Source: Prochlorococcus sp. AG-347-I21 (GTDB lineage Bacteria > Cyanobacteriota > Cyanobacteriia > PCC-6307 > Cyanobiaceae). From it: 64,000 nucleotides of DNA. The translations under genes were made by a program, and so were the position numbers. Below, piece by piece: positions 63,480 through 64,000 of this stretch. The stretch's first letter is position 1. Each line of letters begins with the position of its first letter. The stretch spans positions 62,001 to 126,000 of the forward strand of contig QCBP01000003.1 in assembly GCA_003279055.1 (NCBI GenBank). Direction: 5' to 3'. Below the pieces are notes generated by a model. The model had not been told where the DNA came from. It saw nothing but the letters and a program-made list of their open reading frames with translations, and made no database searches.

Positions 63480-63493
63480 GTATAAAATTATAC
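63480..63493. repeat. 14-bp inverted repeat between nth and the ABC ATPase gene
   Basis: GTATAA and TTATAC form perfect 6-bp arms around two bases. It lies in the 95-base region between the two divergent starts and overlaps a possible TATAAA-like -10. It could be an operator for an iron-responsive or other regulator. It does not match the usual Fur box. Confidence 0.25.
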
Positions 63494-63553
63494 AAGAGAT
63501 ATTTTAGGTGAATATTTTCTGCTAACTTAATATATTTAAATAAGAAGAACTTA

Positions 63554-64000
63554 GTGAAAAATGATGCGTTAATAATTGATGATTTGCATCATAAATATGA
63601 TAAGCGAGAATGTTCAAATTGGATATTAAACGCAATTAACCTGAAAATTGAAAATGGCGAATTGTTAGGGTTGCTAGGTCCTTCTGGTTGCGGAAAAACT
63701 ACTCTTTTAAGATTAATCGCGGGGTTCGAATATCCCTCTAGAGGGAGGATTTCTCTAAATAATAAGGAAATTTCAAGTGGAAAAAAAATTCTTAGTCCTG
63801 AGAAAAGAAATATTGGTATGGTTTTTCAAGACTATGCACTTTTCCCTCACTTAACTGTTTTGGAAAATGTAATTTTTGGTTTAAAGAACAAAAAAGATAG
63901 ATCTAGAGTTGATTATTTATTAAATGTGGTAGGTCTTGATAGTTTTATTGGAAGATACCCACATGAATTATCTGGAGGCCAAAAACAAAGACTAGCAATT
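63554..64000 (+). CDS. Iron(III)-type ABC transporter ATPase, cut off by window end
   Basis: The visible 149 codons start at a GTG and run off the end. They include Walker [10 protein letters not shown] (near residue 43), the Q-loop [17 protein letters not shown], and the signature [11 protein letters not shown]. The family is the Fe3+/sulfate/polyamine type importers (FbpC/FutC/PotA group). The proximity to nth in Prochlorococcus and the typical ALFPHLTV text make FutC the best guess, but the C-terminal regulatory domain is out of view. Only the N-terminal part is in the window. Confidence 0.8.
   Translation, partial: MKNDALIIDDLHHKYDKRECSNWILNAINLKIENGELLGLLGPSGCGKTTLLRLIAGFEYPSRGRISLNNKEISSGKKILSPEKRNIGMVFQDYALFPHLTVLENVIFGLKNKKDRSRVDYLLNVVGLDSFIGRYPHELSGGQKQRLAI

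Noticed and set aside
1-64000. tRNA, rRNA, CRISPR arrays, insertion sequences, phage genes and defence systems
   Set aside because: I looked through intergenic spaces and proteins and saw no cloverleaf-like sequence, spaced direct repeats, transposase, integrase or defence-type protein. A covariance-model scan would be needed to exclude small RNAs fully.

Overview
The window reads as a core chromosomal segment of a high-light-adapted Prochlorococcus (a marine picocyanobacterium). The evidence is very AT-rich DNA (roughly 30% GC by eye), densely packed genes, frequent TTG/GTG starts, and oxygenic-photosynthesis genes (petN, psb29/thf1, chlP, pcyA, ccsA, Ycf55-like). A proteobacterial-type phosphoribulokinase also fits the alpha-cyanobacterial lineage. 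I see no rRNA, tRNA, CRISPR array, transposase, integrase or prophage. No stretch over 300 bases is left without a gene once the sub-60-codon genes are counted.

Layout. 1-2.9 kb: many tiny, mostly unrecognised genes, including a lipoprotein, a secreted peptide, single-helix membrane peptides and a DUF2103-like protein. 2.9-6.7 kb: a thylakoid maintenance block with petN and a co-translated 46-codon membrane protein, psb29/thf1, clpP, ftsH and sipA-like. 6.7-12.9 kb: a pair of M16 peptidases, pcyA, and a DevBCA-type exporter. 13-19 kb: a glycosyltransferase, rpsB with a candidate pseudoknot leader, tsf, a fast-evolving protein of unknown function, and recG. 19-30 kb: VanX-like dipeptidase, ferredoxin-sulfite reductase, glyS, chlP, VanY-like carboxypeptidase, typA, a DUF309 protein, lptB, ccsA. 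30-38 kb: a carbon-metabolism block with rpe and glpX divergent, then hemA, glgC, gnd, pgl, a CIA30 protein and a coupled gene. 38-43.6 kb: ilvD, a UPRT-like protein, a lumenal pentapeptide-repeat protein, a CobW GTPase, a zinc-finger miniprotein, purS and purQ, ending in a clear terminator. 43.6-59.6 kb: a 16-kb run on the minus strand. It carries class II and class I aldolases, a Gfo/Idh oxidoreductase, accD, prk, leuB, lpxD, proB, YqeG-like, DUF3727, ruvX, an unknown protein, an F420-ligase-like protein, a thioredoxin-fold lumenal protein, a Ycf55-like protein and hisA. 59.6-64 kb: a CSP41-like epimerase, pgsA, a PPC-glutaredoxin fusion, an SDR-like protein, nth, and the start of an iron-type ABC ATPase that runs off the end.

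How the genes work together. Calvin-cycle and oxidative pentose-phosphate enzymes (glpX, rpe, both aldolases, prk, gnd, pgl) lie close to glycogen (glgC) and tetrapyrrole (hemA, chlP, pcyA) genes. FtsH, ClpP, Thf1 and SipA-like form a plausible photosystem repair and stress neighbourhood.

Most of the window is ordinary housekeeping sequence. The strongest non-coding signal is two perfect, interleaved inverted repeats (8 bp and 9 bp) just upstream of rpsB. They predict an H-type pseudoknot leader that may control ribosomal protein S2. Other points worth a second look are several unlisted mini-genes, a UPRT-like protein lacking the PRPP loop, a PPC-Grx fusion, a possible lptA remnant, and the closely packed run of poorly characterised cyanobacterial genes at 49.5-58.7 kb.
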